NCBI RefSeq assembly: GCF_001425575.1
Contig: NZ_LMRD01000001.1
Span: forward strand, 126,537-190,536
From: Aurantimonas sp. Leaf443
GTDB lineage: Bacteria; Pseudomonadota; Alphaproteobacteria; Rhizobiales; Rhizobiaceae
DNA length: 64,000 bases
Direction: 5' to 3'
The notes below the pieces were generated by a model. The model searched no databases, was not told the origin of the DNA, and saw only the letters and a program-made list of their open reading frames with translations. The position numbers and the translations under genes are program-made. Below, one piece after another: positions 41,369 through 50,408 of the stretch (position 1 is the stretch's first letter; each line of letters opens with the position of its first letter).

Positions 41369-42393
41369 GCGCGGCCGTTTCCGCCATCGACCGGGCGAGG
41401 GGGCTTTCGAGGCTCCCGCTCGCGCTCGCCGCCCTTCTGGCGCTTCTCCTCGCCCTCGTCGGCGCCGGCGCCTCCGCGAGGGCCGGGGAGATCCGCTCCT
41501 TCGCCTATCCCTCGCCGGCGCTCGGCAAGGCCGGCGTCGCGCGGGTCTACGTGCCCTCCGGCCCGGCGCCGAAGGACGGCTGGCCCGTCCTCTATCTCCT
41601 GCACGGCCTCGGCGGCAACGAGCGGGACTGGGAAGGGCTCGGGCGCGTCGGCTCGACGCTCGACCGCATGATCGCGGCCGGCGAGATCGAGCCGCTCCTC
41701 GTCGTCATGCCGGCGGCGGGCAATTCCTGGTACACCGATTCGGCCTCCGTCGGCGGCCCCGGCAACTACCGCACCTCCATCCTCTTCGACCTGCCGGACG
41801 CGGTGGAGAAGGCCTTCCCCGCCGCCACGAGCGGGCGCTGGCGGGCCATCGCCGGCCTGTCCATGGGCGGCTACGGCGCGCTCTCCATGGGCTTCCAGTT
41901 CCCCGATCGCTTCCGCTCCATCGCCGCGCTCTCGCCGGCCGTCTGGCACAACGTGCCGGCGCGCGAGTTCAACTGGCCGGCGGCCGAACTCGCCGCGGTG
42001 CGCCAGAGCGGCTACTTCCACCGCTACGACGAGGCGACGGTCGCCGGCGGCATCAACCGCCCGCCCGAGGGCACGCATTTCGAGAGCGCCTTCGGCACGC
42101 CCTTCGACCCCAAGCGCTTCAACGCCGCCAACGTCTTCACCCATCTCGCCGCGGCCATCGCGGCGGCGACGCCGCTTCCCTCCACCTTCGTCTCGGTCGG
42201 CGACGATGACAGCCACGACCTGTGGCGCGGCGCCATCGCGCTCTACCAGACCATGCAGGCCGACGCGCGCGCCGTGGAGTTCCGCGTCACCGACGGCGAC
42301 CACAGCTGGGACGTCTGGCGCAGCTCGGTCGTCGACGCGCTGCGCTTCGTCGATTCGCGCTGGCCGGACGAGGAGACTCCGAAGACGCCCTGA
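41356..42393 (+). CDS. Secreted esterase (esterase D/S-formylglutathione hydrolase-like fold)
   Basis: A 345-residue alpha/beta hydrolase of the Esterase (PF00756) family with a signal peptide (LPLALAALLALLLALVGAGA). The nucleophile is Ser169 in GLSMGGYGALS, the oxyanion region is LYLLHGLGGNERDW, and the C-terminal His lies in TDGDHSWDVW. The only in-frame start placing the signal peptide near the N-terminus is a GTG at 41356, overlapping the isomerase gene by 13 nt. It has no obvious ribosome binding site, so coupling is likely. It might release sugars or acids from esters in the periplasm; substrate unknown. Confidence 0.82.
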   Translation: MAALGAAVSAIDRARGLSRLPLALAALLALLLALVGAGASARAGEIRSFAYPSPALGKAGVARVYVPSGPAPKDGWPVLYLLHGLGGNERDWEGLGRVGSTLDRMIAAGEIEPLLVVMPAAGNSWYTDSASVGGPGNYRTSILFDLPDAVEKAFPAATSGRWRAIAGLSMGGYGALSMGFQFPDRFRSIAALSPAVWHNVPAREFNWPAAELAAVRQSGYFHRYDEATVAGGINRPPEGTHFESAFGTPFDPKRFNAANVFTHLAAAIAAATPLPSTFVSVGDDDSHDLWRGAIALYQTMQADARAVEFRVTDGDHSWDVWRSSVVDALRFVDSRWPDEETPKTP

Positions 42394-42509
42394 CCTCGCA
42401 CCCATGCGGCACGGTCCGGCACAAGCTGTGGAGAACGCGGGGGCGCCCGCGACTCCCGCGGCCCCGCCCGTGCTAGCAAGGAGGGCTTGAGGCCCAAGGA
42501 GCGTTGCAA

Positions 42510-44042
42510 ATGACGGTCGCCGTCGATCTCGGGACGAACCAGGCCGGCGCGCCGGCGACGATCGACCTCGAGGAGCTGATCTCGACGCGTCTTCTCGTCC
42601 AGGGCAATTCGGGCTCGGGCAAGTCGCATCTCCTGCGCCGCCTCCTGGAGCGCAGCGCCGGCCACGTGCAGCAGGCCATCGTCGATCCCGAGGGCGACTT
42701 CGTGACCCTCGCCGATCGCTACGGCCATGTCGTGGTGGACGCCAACCGCACGCCGGCCGAGCTCACGCGCATCGCCAACCGCATCCGCCAGCACCGCGCC
42801 TCCGTCGTCCTCGACCTGGAGGGGCTCGACGCCGAGGCGCAGATGATGTGCGCCGCCGCCTTCCTGAACGGGCTCTTCGACGCCGACCGCGCGCACTGGT
42901 TCCCGATGCTGATCGCGGTCGACGAGGCGCATCTCTTCGCCCCCGCCATGGCCGGCGAGCATTCCGAGGACGCCCGCCGCGCCTCGCTCGGCGCCATGAC
43001 CAACCTCATGTGCCGCGGCCGCAAGCGCGGGCTGGCCGGCGTCATCGCCACGCAGCGGCTCGCCAAGCTCGCCAAGAACGTCGCGGCCGAGGCCTCGAAC
43101 TTCCTGATGGGCCGCACCTTCCTCGACATCGACATGGCGCGCGCGGCCGATCTCCTCGGCATGGACCGGCGCGCCGCCGAGCAGTTCCGCGACCTGAAGA
43201 CGGGCCATTTCGTCGCCCTCGGGCCGGCCCTCTCCAACCGGCCGATGGCGGTGAAGATCGGCCCCGTCGAGACCGCCGGCCGCTCCGGCCGCCCCTCGCT
43301 CATGCCGCTGCCCGAGACCCCGCGCGAGGCGATGGAGGACCTGATCTTCACCGTCGGCGAGGCCGAGCGTCAGGCCGAGCGGCAGGCCTTCGCCCGCCCG
43401 AGCGCGCCCCGCGCGCCCGCCGCCGTGCCGACCGGCGAGATCCTGGAGCGCGTCGGCGAGGCGGCCCGCCGCGCCGAGCCCGCCGAGGAGGATCCGCGCT
43501 CGGCCGAGGAGCGGGCGGCGGCCGTCGATGCCATCTTCGCGCAGATGCTGGAGGATCCCGAAGCCGCCTTCCGGCCCGTGCCCGTCCTCTACCAGGACTT
43601 CCTCACCCATTGCCGGCTGAAGCGCCTGCGCGGCGCCGAGACCGACATGGCCGCCTTCCGCCGCCGCCTCTCCCTGGCGCGCGCCGGCGTGAAGGGAGAG
43701 GGCGAGGACGAGGAATGGGATCTCGTCGCGGCCCGGGCCGGCGACCTGCCCGAGGAGATGCAGGGCGTGTTCCTGCTCCTGGCGCGGGCCGCCCGCGACG
43801 GCGCGCCCTGTCCCTCGGACGCGGTGCTCGCGCGCGCCTATGGCAGCCATTCCCCGTCCCGCGGGCGTTTCCTCATCGGCTACATGGCCGATCGCGGCCT
43901 CGTCTTCGCCGACCAGGATTTCCGCGGCAACCGCATCGTGCGCATCCCCGGCACGGAGTGGCGCACCGCGCTGCCGCAGGTGAAGCTGGAGCCGCTGGAC
44001 GAGGCGCGCGCCCGCCGCGCCGCGCGGCTGACGCGCAGCTGA
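42510..44042 (+). CDS. HerA-like ATP-binding protein (DUF87 domain)
   Basis: A 510-residue P-loop ATPase of the HerA/VirB4-like group. Walker A is GNSGSGKS (32-39), Walker B IAVDEAH (135-141), and a downstream sensor/Arg region reads RGRKRGLAGVIATQRLAKL. The C-terminal half is predicted helical and basic/acidic, with no domain recognised. An AAGGAG site 9 nt before the ATG supports the start. HerA ATPases usually pair with a NurA nuclease or sit in defence loci; here it stands alone, with no nuclease neighbour. A DNA pumping or anchoring role is inference. Confidence 0.8.
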   Translation: MTVAVDLGTNQAGAPATIDLEELISTRLLVQGNSGSGKSHLLRRLLERSAGHVQQAIVDPEGDFVTLADRYGHVVVDANRTPAELTRIANRIRQHRASVVLDLEGLDAEAQMMCAAAFLNGLFDADRAHWFPMLIAVDEAHLFAPAMAGEHSEDARRASLGAMTNLMCRGRKRGLAGVIATQRLAKLAKNVAAEASNFLMGRTFLDIDMARAADLLGMDRRAAEQFRDLKTGHFVALGPALSNRPMAVKIGPVETAGRSGRPSLMPLPETPREAMEDLIFTVGEAERQAERQAFARPSAPRAPAAVPTGEILERVGEAARRAEPAEEDPRSAEERAAAVDAIFAQMLEDPEAAFRPVPVLYQDFLTHCRLKRLRGAETDMAAFRRRLSLARAGVKGEGEDEEWDLVAARAGDLPEEMQGVFLLLARAARDGAPCPSDAVLARAYGSHSPSRGRFLIGYMADRGLVFADQDFRGNRIVRIPGTEWRTALPQVKLEPLDEARARRAARLTRS

Positions 44043-44159
44043 CGCTTCGGACCGGCTTGTTTCGGGACTGACGCTTCGGGCCCCGCCATGCGCTGTCCGC
44101 AGGCGCCCGGACGCCGCGCGGGATCGGCGAAGATGGGCCGTTTCGACCGCGCGGCGGTC

Positions 44160-44741
44160 TCAGATCGAGACGCCCAGGACGCGCAGCGTGCCGACCACGA
44201 ACCCGTCGCCGACCGCGATCGTCACGATCACCTCCACCGCCAGCGTCACCGCCACGGCCATGCCCATCGACAGGCGCGACATGGCGAAGGCGCCGGCCAT
44301 GGCGAAGACCGTGTCGCCCATCGAGTTCAGGATGCTGTCGCCCGAATAGGAATGGGCCGCCGGGTTCGAGGTGAAGAGGTGGATGACGAAGGGCGTGTTC
44401 TCCGCGATCTCCCAGATCGTGTGGCCGAAGAGGACCGCCATGAGGCCCGCCGCCACCGACCAGCGCGGCCGCATCCACGCCACGAAGGCGAAGAGCGCCA
44501 TGCCGAACACGACGTGGAGGAGCGAGTACCAGTCGGCGAACTGCTGCGAGTTCTCCTCCGGCGAAAGGCTCGTCTGGAACAGCGAAACGCGCCCGCAGGG
44601 GCACACCACGTCGTGGCCCATGAGATAGAGCGTCGCGGCGAGGCCGGCGACGATGAGGAGCGCCGTCGCCAGCCGCCCGGCCGTGTCGCGCACGAAGGGG
44701 CTGGAGCGGTCGTTCGGCGCGGGGGCGGTCGGGCTGGTCAT
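44160..44741 (-). CDS. UPF0314 / DUF2585 membrane protein
   Basis: A 193-residue inner-membrane protein of the UPF0314 family, confined to Alphaproteobacteria. About five helices; the family core is PEENSQQFADWYSLLHVVFGM, then FGHTIWEIAENTPFVIHLFT and YSGDSILNSMGDTVFAM. The HxxxEIxEN-type motif with conserved His and Glu hints at a membrane-embedded metal or catalytic site, but no function is known. The ATG at 44741 is preferred over an upstream in-frame Met, since the family starts here. It is divergent from crtX. Confidence 0.88.
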   Translation of the reverse strand: MTSPTAPAPNDRSSPFVRDTAGRLATALLIVAGLAATLYLMGHDVVCPCGRVSLFQTSLSPEENSQQFADWYSLLHVVFGMALFAFVAWMRPRWSVAAGLMAVLFGHTIWEIAENTPFVIHLFTSNPAAHSYSGDSILNSMGDTVFAMAGAFAMSRLSMGMAVAVTLAVEVIVTIAVGDGFVVGTLRVLGVSI

Positions 44742-44861
44742 GCGGCGGTTGAACGCGCGAGGGGCGCGCCGGGTTGCGGCGGGTGCGCGGCCGCGGCGAA
44801 GGGTCCGGACGAGCGCTGCGGCGTTTGGCCGGTGCAGCTTTGCCGGGCAAGGACGCAAGCC

Positions 44862-44891
44862 ATGACGCGCCGGCGGGCGGGCGTGCTATAG
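44862..44891 (+). promoter_or_regulatory. Possible promoter of crtX-Y-I-B
   Basis: ATGACG (44862-44867) and CTATAG (44886-44891) are 18 nt apart; the crtX ATG follows 11 nt after the -10 box. The TATA-like -10 is conspicuous in such GC-rich sequence. Confidence 0.35.
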
Positions 44892-44902
44892 GCGGGGGGT
44901 CC

Positions 44903-46180
44903 ATGGTCCATTTCGCCCTGATCTCTCCGCCCTTCTACAGTCATCTGCGCGTCTTCGAGGCGCTCGGCGCGGCGCTGCAGGCGCGCGGCCACCGCGTCAC
45001 GCTCGTGCTCAATGCAGGCGGCGGCGCCTGTGCGGGCCGGGAGGGCGCCGGCCCGTCGATCGCCGTCCGCGAGGTCGAGGGCATGCGCCCGGCGGGCGGG
45101 CTCGCCGCGATCGTGGCGCGCGCCGCGCGCCCGAGCGGCGTCCTCGGCATCCTGCGCACCGTCTCCGACGTCTCGTCCCTGACGGACGAGTTCTGCGCGG
45201 GCGGGCCCGCCCTCCTGAAGCGCATCGGCGCGGACTGCATCGTCGGCGACGAGATGGAGCCGGCCGCCGGCCTTCTCGCCGAGCATCTGCGCCTGCCGCT
45301 CGTCTCGCTCGCCTGCGCCCTGCCGGCGCGCACCGACCCGGCCGTGCCGCTGCCCTTCCTGTCCTGGCCCTACGATGCCGGCGAGGCCGGGCTGAAGCGC
45401 AATCGCGGCGGCGTCTCGGTCGCCCGCATCCTCCTGTCCGCGCAGCGCCGCACGATCGCGGACTGGGCGGCGCGATTCGGCCTGCCCCACCGCGAACGGC
45501 CGCAGGACTGCCTGTCGCGCACGCTGCGCCTGGCGCAGACCGTCGAGGACTTCGACTTTCCCGCGGCGCCCGAGCCGAACCTCGTCGGCGTCGGCCCCAT
45601 CCGGGCGCGCGGCGTCGAGGCGCCCTTGCCCTTCGCTCTTCCCGCCGACCGGCCGGTCGCCTTCGTGTCCCTCGGCACGCTGCAGGGCCACCGCTCGGCT
45701 CTGTTCGCCCGAATCGCCAGAGCCTGCCGGCGACTCGGCGTCTTCAGCGTCGTCGCCCATTGCGGCGCGCTGTCGCCGGACGAGGCGGCCCGCGTGGGAG
45801 CCGACATCGTCACCGACTTCGTGCCGCAGCGCGCCATGCTGGCGCGATCGCGCCTCTGCGTCACCCATGCCGGGTTGAACACGGCGCTCGATGCGCTGGA
45901 GGCGGGTGTGCCCATGCTCGCCATTCCCATCGCCTTCGACCAGCCGGGCGTCGCGGCCCGTCTCGTCCATCACGGGGCCGGCCTCAGGCTGCCCCGCGTC
46001 CTTTCGTCCGGCGCCCGGATCGAGAGCGCCCTTGAGTCCCTGCTCCACGAGGCTAGCTTCCTCGACGCGGCGCGCCGGATCGGACGCGCGGTCGCGAGCG
46101 GCGGTGGAGCGGATGTGGCGGCGGACCTGATCGAGCGCAGCATGGTGGGAGCCGACAGGCGGGCCATGGCCTTCGCATGA
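44903..46180 (+). CDS. crtX: Zeaxanthin glucosyltransferase (CrtX-like)
   Basis: A 425-residue GT1/GT-B glycosyltransferase. It opens with MVHFALISPPFYSHLRVFEALG, the acceptor domain. The nucleotide-sugar domain is marked by FVSLGTLQGHR and TDFVPQRAMLARSRLCVTHAG followed by LEAGVPMLAIPIAFDQPG, the PSPG-like UDP-sugar motif. The carotenoid context gives the function: glucosylation of zeaxanthin hydroxyls. Its stop overlaps crtY (ATGA). Activity on other hydroxycarotenoids is possible. Confidence 0.88.
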   Translation: MVHFALISPPFYSHLRVFEALGAALQARGHRVTLVLNAGGGACAGREGAGPSIAVREVEGMRPAGGLAAIVARAARPSGVLGILRTVSDVSSLTDEFCAGGPALLKRIGADCIVGDEMEPAAGLLAEHLRLPLVSLACALPARTDPAVPLPFLSWPYDAGEAGLKRNRGGVSVARILLSAQRRTIADWAARFGLPHRERPQDCLSRTLRLAQTVEDFDFPAAPEPNLVGVGPIRARGVEAPLPFALPADRPVAFVSLGTLQGHRSALFARIARACRRLGVFSVVAHCGALSPDEAARVGADIVTDFVPQRAMLARSRLCVTHAGLNTALDALEAGVPMLAIPIAFDQPGVAARLVHHGAGLRLPRVLSSGARIESALESLLHEASFLDAARRIGRAVASGGGADVAADLIERSMVGADRRAMAFA

Positions 46181-47349
46181 GCAAAGCGCGCATCTGCGAC
46201 GTCGCCCTCGTCGGCGCCGGCCTTGCCAACGGCCTGATCGCGCTGAGGCTCGCCGAGCGCCGGCCCGATCTCGACATCCGCCTCTACGAGGCGGGCGAGG
46301 CGCCCGGCGGAAACCACACCTGGTCCTTCCACGAGCACGATCTCGACCCCGCCGACGGCCCACTTGTCGAGCCGCTCGTCGCCCATCGCTGGCCCGCCTA
46401 CGAGGTGCGCTTCCCGCGCCGGCGCCGCACCGTCTCGACCGGCTACCGCTCGGCGACGGCGGAGCGTTTCCGGACGGTCCTGGCCGCCCGCCTGCCCGGG
46501 CGCGTGGAGACGGGGTGGCGGGCGACGGAACTGACGCCGACGAGCGTGGCCTTCGCGAATGGCGAAACGGTCCGCGCGTCCTGCGTGATCGACGGTCGCG
46601 GCCCGGGCGCGACGGCGCATATGGCGCTGCGCCACCAGAAGTTCCTCGGCCGCGAGTTCGAGCTGGAGCGCCCGCACGGGCTCGCCCATCCCATCGTGAT
46701 GGACGCGACCGTCGCGCAGGCCGACGGCTACCGCTTCGTCTATGTCCTGCCGCTGACGCCGACGCGCCTCCTGGTGGAGGACACCTACTATGCCGACGGG
46801 CCGGCGCTCGACCCGTCCATCCTGCGCGCCCGCGTCGACGCCTATCGCGAGGCGGCCGGCTGGGGCGGCGGGGCGATGGTGCGCGAGGAGCAGGGCGTCC
46901 TGCCCATCGCGCTCGGCGGCGACATGGCGGCCTTCTGGGCGGCGCGGAACGGAGTGCCGGCGAGCGGCCTCGCGGCCGGGCTCTTCCACCCCACGACCGG
47001 CTATTCCCTGCCCGACGCCGCGCGTCTCGCCACGCGCCTTGCGGCCCTTCCCGATCTTTCCGCCGGCGCGGTCTTCTCGACGACGCGCGACCATTCCATC
47101 GAAACCTTCGAGGCCAGACGCTTCTTCCGCATGCTGAACAAGATGCTCTTTCTCGCCGGCGACCCGGCCCGGCGCTTCGAGGTGCTCCAGCACTTCCACC
47201 GCCTGTCCGATCCGCTGATCGCCCGCTTCTACGCCGCCCGTCTGACGCCGGCCGACAAGCTGCGCATCCTGTCCGGCCGGCCGCCCGTGCCGGTGGGCGC
47301 GGCGCTGCGCGCCCTCCTGTCTCGCCCCGGCCAGGGAGTTCCCGCATGA
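46177..47349 (+). CDS. crtY: Lycopene beta-cyclase
   Basis: A 390-residue CrtY cyclising both ends of lycopene to beta-carotene. The N-terminal dinucleotide fold is VALVGAGLANGLIALRLAERRP, followed by LYEAGEAPGGNHTWSFH. VIDGRGPG, the FLGREFELERPHGLAHPIVMD segment, LPLTPTRLLVEDTYYAD and GLFHPTTGYSLPDA are all CrtY hallmarks. Overlapping stops and starts join it to crtX and crtI. Confidence 0.96.
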   Translation: MSKARICDVALVGAGLANGLIALRLAERRPDLDIRLYEAGEAPGGNHTWSFHEHDLDPADGPLVEPLVAHRWPAYEVRFPRRRRTVSTGYRSATAERFRTVLAARLPGRVETGWRATELTPTSVAFANGETVRASCVIDGRGPGATAHMALRHQKFLGREFELERPHGLAHPIVMDATVAQADGYRFVYVLPLTPTRLLVEDTYYADGPALDPSILRARVDAYREAAGWGGGAMVREEQGVLPIALGGDMAAFWAARNGVPASGLAAGLFHPTTGYSLPDAARLATRLAALPDLSAGAVFSTTRDHSIETFEARRFFRMLNKMLFLAGDPARRFEVLQHFHRLSDPLIARFYAARLTPADKLRILSGRPPVPVGAALRALLSRPGQGVPA

Positions 47350-48857
47350 CCCGCCCCATGGAAGGCCCGCGCCGCGCCGTCGTCATCGGAGCCGGCTTCG
47401 GCGGCCTCGCCCTCGCCATCCGCCTGCAGGGGGCCGGCATCGCCACGACCCTTCTGGAGAAGCGCGACAAGCCGGGCGGGCGCGCCTATGTCTACGAGGA
47501 CCAGGGCTTCACCTTCGACGCCGGTCCGACCGTCATCACCGACCCGACCGCGCTGGAAGAGGTGTTCGAGGCGGCCGGCGCCAAGCTGTCCGACTATGTC
47601 GAGCTCCTGCCCGTCGCGCCCTTCTACCGGCTGTGCTGGGAGGACGGCACGGTCTTCGACTATGCCAACGACCAGGAGGAGCTCGACCGGCAGATCCGGG
47701 CGCTGAACCCGGCCGATGTCGAGGGCTACCGGCGGTTCCTGGCCTATTCGCGCGACGTCTTCCGCGAGGGCTACGAGAAGCTCGGCACCGTGCCCTTCCT
47801 GCATTTCACGGACATGATGAAGGCCGGACCGCAGCTGGCGCGGCTCCAGGCCTGGCGCAGCGTCCACTCCATGGTCGCGAGCTTCATCAAGGAGGAGCAT
47901 CTCAGGCAGGCCTTCTCCTTCCATTCGCTCCTCGTCGGCGGCAATCCCTTCGCCACCTCCTCCATCTACGCGCTCATCCACGCGCTGGAGCGCAAGTGGG
48001 GCGTCTGGTTCCCGCGCGGGGGCACGGGCGCGCTGATCCAGGGCATGGTGCGCTGCTTCACCGATATCGGCGGGCGGATCGAACTCTCGGCGGAGGTCGA
48101 GCGCATCGAGCTCGACGGCGAGCGGGCGAAGGGCGTCGTGCTGAAGGACGGGCGGCGCTTCGAAGCCGATCTCGTGGCTTCCAATGCCGACGTCGTCCAC
48201 ACCTATGCCAAGCTTCTGGCGGGCACCGCGCGCGGCGAGGCCCACGGCAAGAGCCTCAAGAAGCGGCGCTTCTCCATGTCGCTCTTCGTCCTCTATTTCG
48301 GCCTGAAGAAGCACCAGCCGCAGCTGCAGCATCACACCGTGCTCTTCGGCGCGCGCTACAAGCCGCTGATCGCCGAGATCTTCAAGGGCGGCGGCCTGCC
48401 GGCCGACTTCTCGCTCTACCTGCACAGCCCCTGCGCGACCGACCCCTCGCTCGCGCCCGAAGGCGCCGGCAGCTACTATGTCCTGGCGCCCGTGCCCCAT
48501 CTCGGCAACACGCCGCTCGACTGGGCGGTGGAGGGGCCGCGATATGCCGAGAAGATCTTCGACTATCTCGAGGCGCGCTACATGCCGGGCCTTCGCGAGA
48601 ACCTCGTGACGCACCGAATCTTCACGCCCTTCGACTTCCGCGACGAGCTCAACGCCCATGTCGGCTCGGCCTTCTCGCTCGATCCGGTGCTGACGCAGAG
48701 CGCCTGGTTCCGGCCGCACAACCGCGACGACAGGATCGGCAATCTCTACATCGTGGGCGCGGGCACGCATCCGGGCGCCGGCGTTCCGGGCGTCGTCGGC
48801 TCGGCCAAGGCGACGGCCGGCCTGATGATCGCCGACGCCGCGCTCCTGCCGGCGTGA
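47346..48857 (+). CDS. crtI: Phytoene desaturase
   Basis: A 503-residue bacterial CrtI converting phytoene to lycopene in four desaturations. The FAD-binding VIGAGFGGLALAIRLQGAG is followed by LLEKRDKPGGRAYVYEDQGF and FDAGPTVITDP. The C-terminal carotenoid-oxidase signature appears as NLYIVGAGTHPGAGVPGVVGSAKA. Start ATG at 47346 overlaps the crtY stop. Confidence 0.97.
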   Translation: MTRPMEGPRRAVVIGAGFGGLALAIRLQGAGIATTLLEKRDKPGGRAYVYEDQGFTFDAGPTVITDPTALEEVFEAAGAKLSDYVELLPVAPFYRLCWEDGTVFDYANDQEELDRQIRALNPADVEGYRRFLAYSRDVFREGYEKLGTVPFLHFTDMMKAGPQLARLQAWRSVHSMVASFIKEEHLRQAFSFHSLLVGGNPFATSSIYALIHALERKWGVWFPRGGTGALIQGMVRCFTDIGGRIELSAEVERIELDGERAKGVVLKDGRRFEADLVASNADVVHTYAKLLAGTARGEAHGKSLKKRRFSMSLFVLYFGLKKHQPQLQHHTVLFGARYKPLIAEIFKGGGLPADFSLYLHSPCATDPSLAPEGAGSYYVLAPVPHLGNTPLDWAVEGPRYAEKIFDYLEARYMPGLRENLVTHRIFTPFDFRDELNAHVGSAFSLDPVLTQSAWFRPHNRDDRIGNLYIVGAGTHPGAGVPGVVGSAKATAGLMIADAALLPA

Positions 48858-49840
48858 GCGGGGTTTCGACGCGAGCGAGCGGCGCGGGCGAGGATCTGGA
48901 GGCCATCGCCGAAGAGGCGATCGCCCAGGGCTCCAAGAGCTTCGCCGCCGCCGCGCGCCTCTTCTCGCCGGACACGCGCCGCGACGCGGTGATGCTCTAC
49001 GCCTGGTGCCGGCACTGCGACGACGTGATCGACGGACAGGAGCTCGGCCACAGGCCGGACGGTCCGGCGCCCGCGGCCGAGGATCCCGCCGGACGGCTCG
49101 AACGCCTGACGCGCCAGACCCTGCGCGCGGCCGAGGGGCGGCCGGGGCCCGAACCCGCCTTCCGCGCGCTCGCCAGCGTCGTGCGCCGGCACGACCTGCC
49201 GGTCGATCTCCTCCTCGACCATATCGAGGGTTTCCGCATGGACGTCGCCGGTCGTCGCTACGAGACGATCGAGGACACGCTCGACTATTGCCACCACGTG
49301 GCCGGCGTCGTCGGGCTGATGATGGCGCGGATCATGGGCGTGCGCGACCGGCCGACGCTCGCGCGCGCCGCCGATCTCGGTCTCGCCTTCCAGCTCTCCA
49401 ACATCGCGCGCGACATCCTTCCCGATGCCGAGGTCGGACGCGTCTACCTGCCGGCGCGCTGGCTCGCCGAGGCGGGGATCGAAGCCGCCGAGATGACGCA
49501 GCCGCGACACCGCGCCGGCCTCTCGCGGCTCGCGCAACGCCTGGTGGAGCGGGCCGAGCCCTATTACGCCTCGGCGCGGATCGGCGTCGACGCGCTGCCG
49601 CGCCGCTCGGCCTGGGCGGTCGAGACGGCCCGGCGCGTCTATCGCGAGATCGGCCTGCGCGTCGTCGAACGCGGCGAGGGCGCGCTCGAAACGCGGGTCT
49701 CGACGTCGAAAGCCGACAAGATCGGCGCGGTCGCGCGGGCAGCAGCGGTCGCCTTCGGGCCGCGCCGGAAAGACGCGCCGCCGCGCCCCGCGACGCTCTG
49801 GACGCACGAGGGCACGACGCCCTGGCGCGGCGGCGCCTGA
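48854..49840 (+). CDS. crtB: Phytoene synthase
   Basis: A 328-residue squalene/phytoene synthase condensing two geranylgeranyl diphosphates. Aspartate-rich motifs: YAWCRHCDDVIDG (first) and LSNIARDILPDAEVGRVYLP (second, with the Asp residues around NIARD). It starts with GTG at 48854 overlapping the crtI stop as GTGA. The start gives SGVSTRASGAGEDLEAI, close to family N-termini. Last gene of the crtX-Y-I-B run. Confidence 0.95.
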   Translation: MSGVSTRASGAGEDLEAIAEEAIAQGSKSFAAAARLFSPDTRRDAVMLYAWCRHCDDVIDGQELGHRPDGPAPAAEDPAGRLERLTRQTLRAAEGRPGPEPAFRALASVVRRHDLPVDLLLDHIEGFRMDVAGRRYETIEDTLDYCHHVAGVVGLMMARIMGVRDRPTLARAADLGLAFQLSNIARDILPDAEVGRVYLPARWLAEAGIEAAEMTQPRHRAGLSRLAQRLVERAEPYYASARIGVDALPRRSAWAVETARRVYREIGLRVVERGEGALETRVSTSKADKIGAVARAAAVAFGPRRKDAPPRPATLWTHEGTTPWRGGA

Positions 49841-49852
49841 GGGCGCCGCGCC
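49824..49852. terminator. Hairpin over the crtB stop (possible terminator)
   Basis: GGCGCGGCG (49824-49832) pairs with CGCCGCGCC (49844-49852), nine GC pairs with an 11-nt loop that contains the crtB TGA. There is no T-run. It lies between the convergent crtB and crtZ. Confidence 0.3.
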
Positions 49853-49883
49853 GAGGATCGAAGGAAGGACTTGTGGCGGGTGG

Positions 49884-50408
49884 CTAGGCCTGCGGCCGCT
49901 CTTCGGGCGCCGGCCGGCCGCGCTCGCGCTTCACCGTGCCGGAGGCCTTCAGCTGCGCCTGCAGCTTGTCGACCGGCGGGGCGTAGAGGAAGCCGAAGGA
50001 GACCGCGCCGTCCTTGCCCTGCACGGCATGGTGCAGGCGATGGGCCTGCACGAGGCGCTTGGCGTAGCCCTTGTGCGGGATGTGTCGGAACGGCCAGCGC
50101 TGGTGCACCAGCCCGTCATGCACGATGAAGTAGAACAGGCCGTAGAGCGTGATGCCCGCGGCGACCGCCCCGACGATCGGGTGGCCGAAGGCCGAGATCG
50201 CGAAGAGGCCGATGGCGACCACGGCGAAGACGACGGCATAGAGGTCGTTCTTCTCGAACAGGCCCTCGCGCTCCTCGTGGTGGGACTGGTGCCAGCCCCA
50301 GCCGAAGCCGTGCATGATGTATTTGTGCGCGGCCCAGGCGAAGATCTCCATCAGGAGGAAGACGCCGATGGCGATGGCCGTCAGGCCGGGCCAGGAGGTG
50401 AGGGTCAT
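49884..50408 (-). CDS. crtZ: Beta-carotene hydroxylase
   Basis: A 174-residue membrane di-iron hydroxylase making zeaxanthin from beta-carotene. The histidine boxes are HKYIMH, HQSHHEE, HDGLVHQRWPFRHIPH and HRLHH. Four predicted helices. Its ATG overlaps the crtE stop, so the two are co-translated on the minus strand, facing crtB. Confidence 0.95.
   Translation of the reverse strand: MTLTSWPGLTAIAIGVFLLMEIFAWAAHKYIMHGFGWGWHQSHHEEREGLFEKNDLYAVVFAVVAIGLFAISAFGHPIVGAVAAGITLYGLFYFIVHDGLVHQRWPFRHIPHKGYAKRLVQAHRLHHAVQGKDGAVSFGFLYAPPVDKLQAQLKASGTVKRERGRPAPEERPQA

Noticed and set aside
44039-44079. Two direct repeats of CTGACGCTTCGG just after the HerA-like gene, as possible attachment site
   Set aside because: Only 12 bp, 29 bp apart, with no integrase, tRNA or mobile element nearby.
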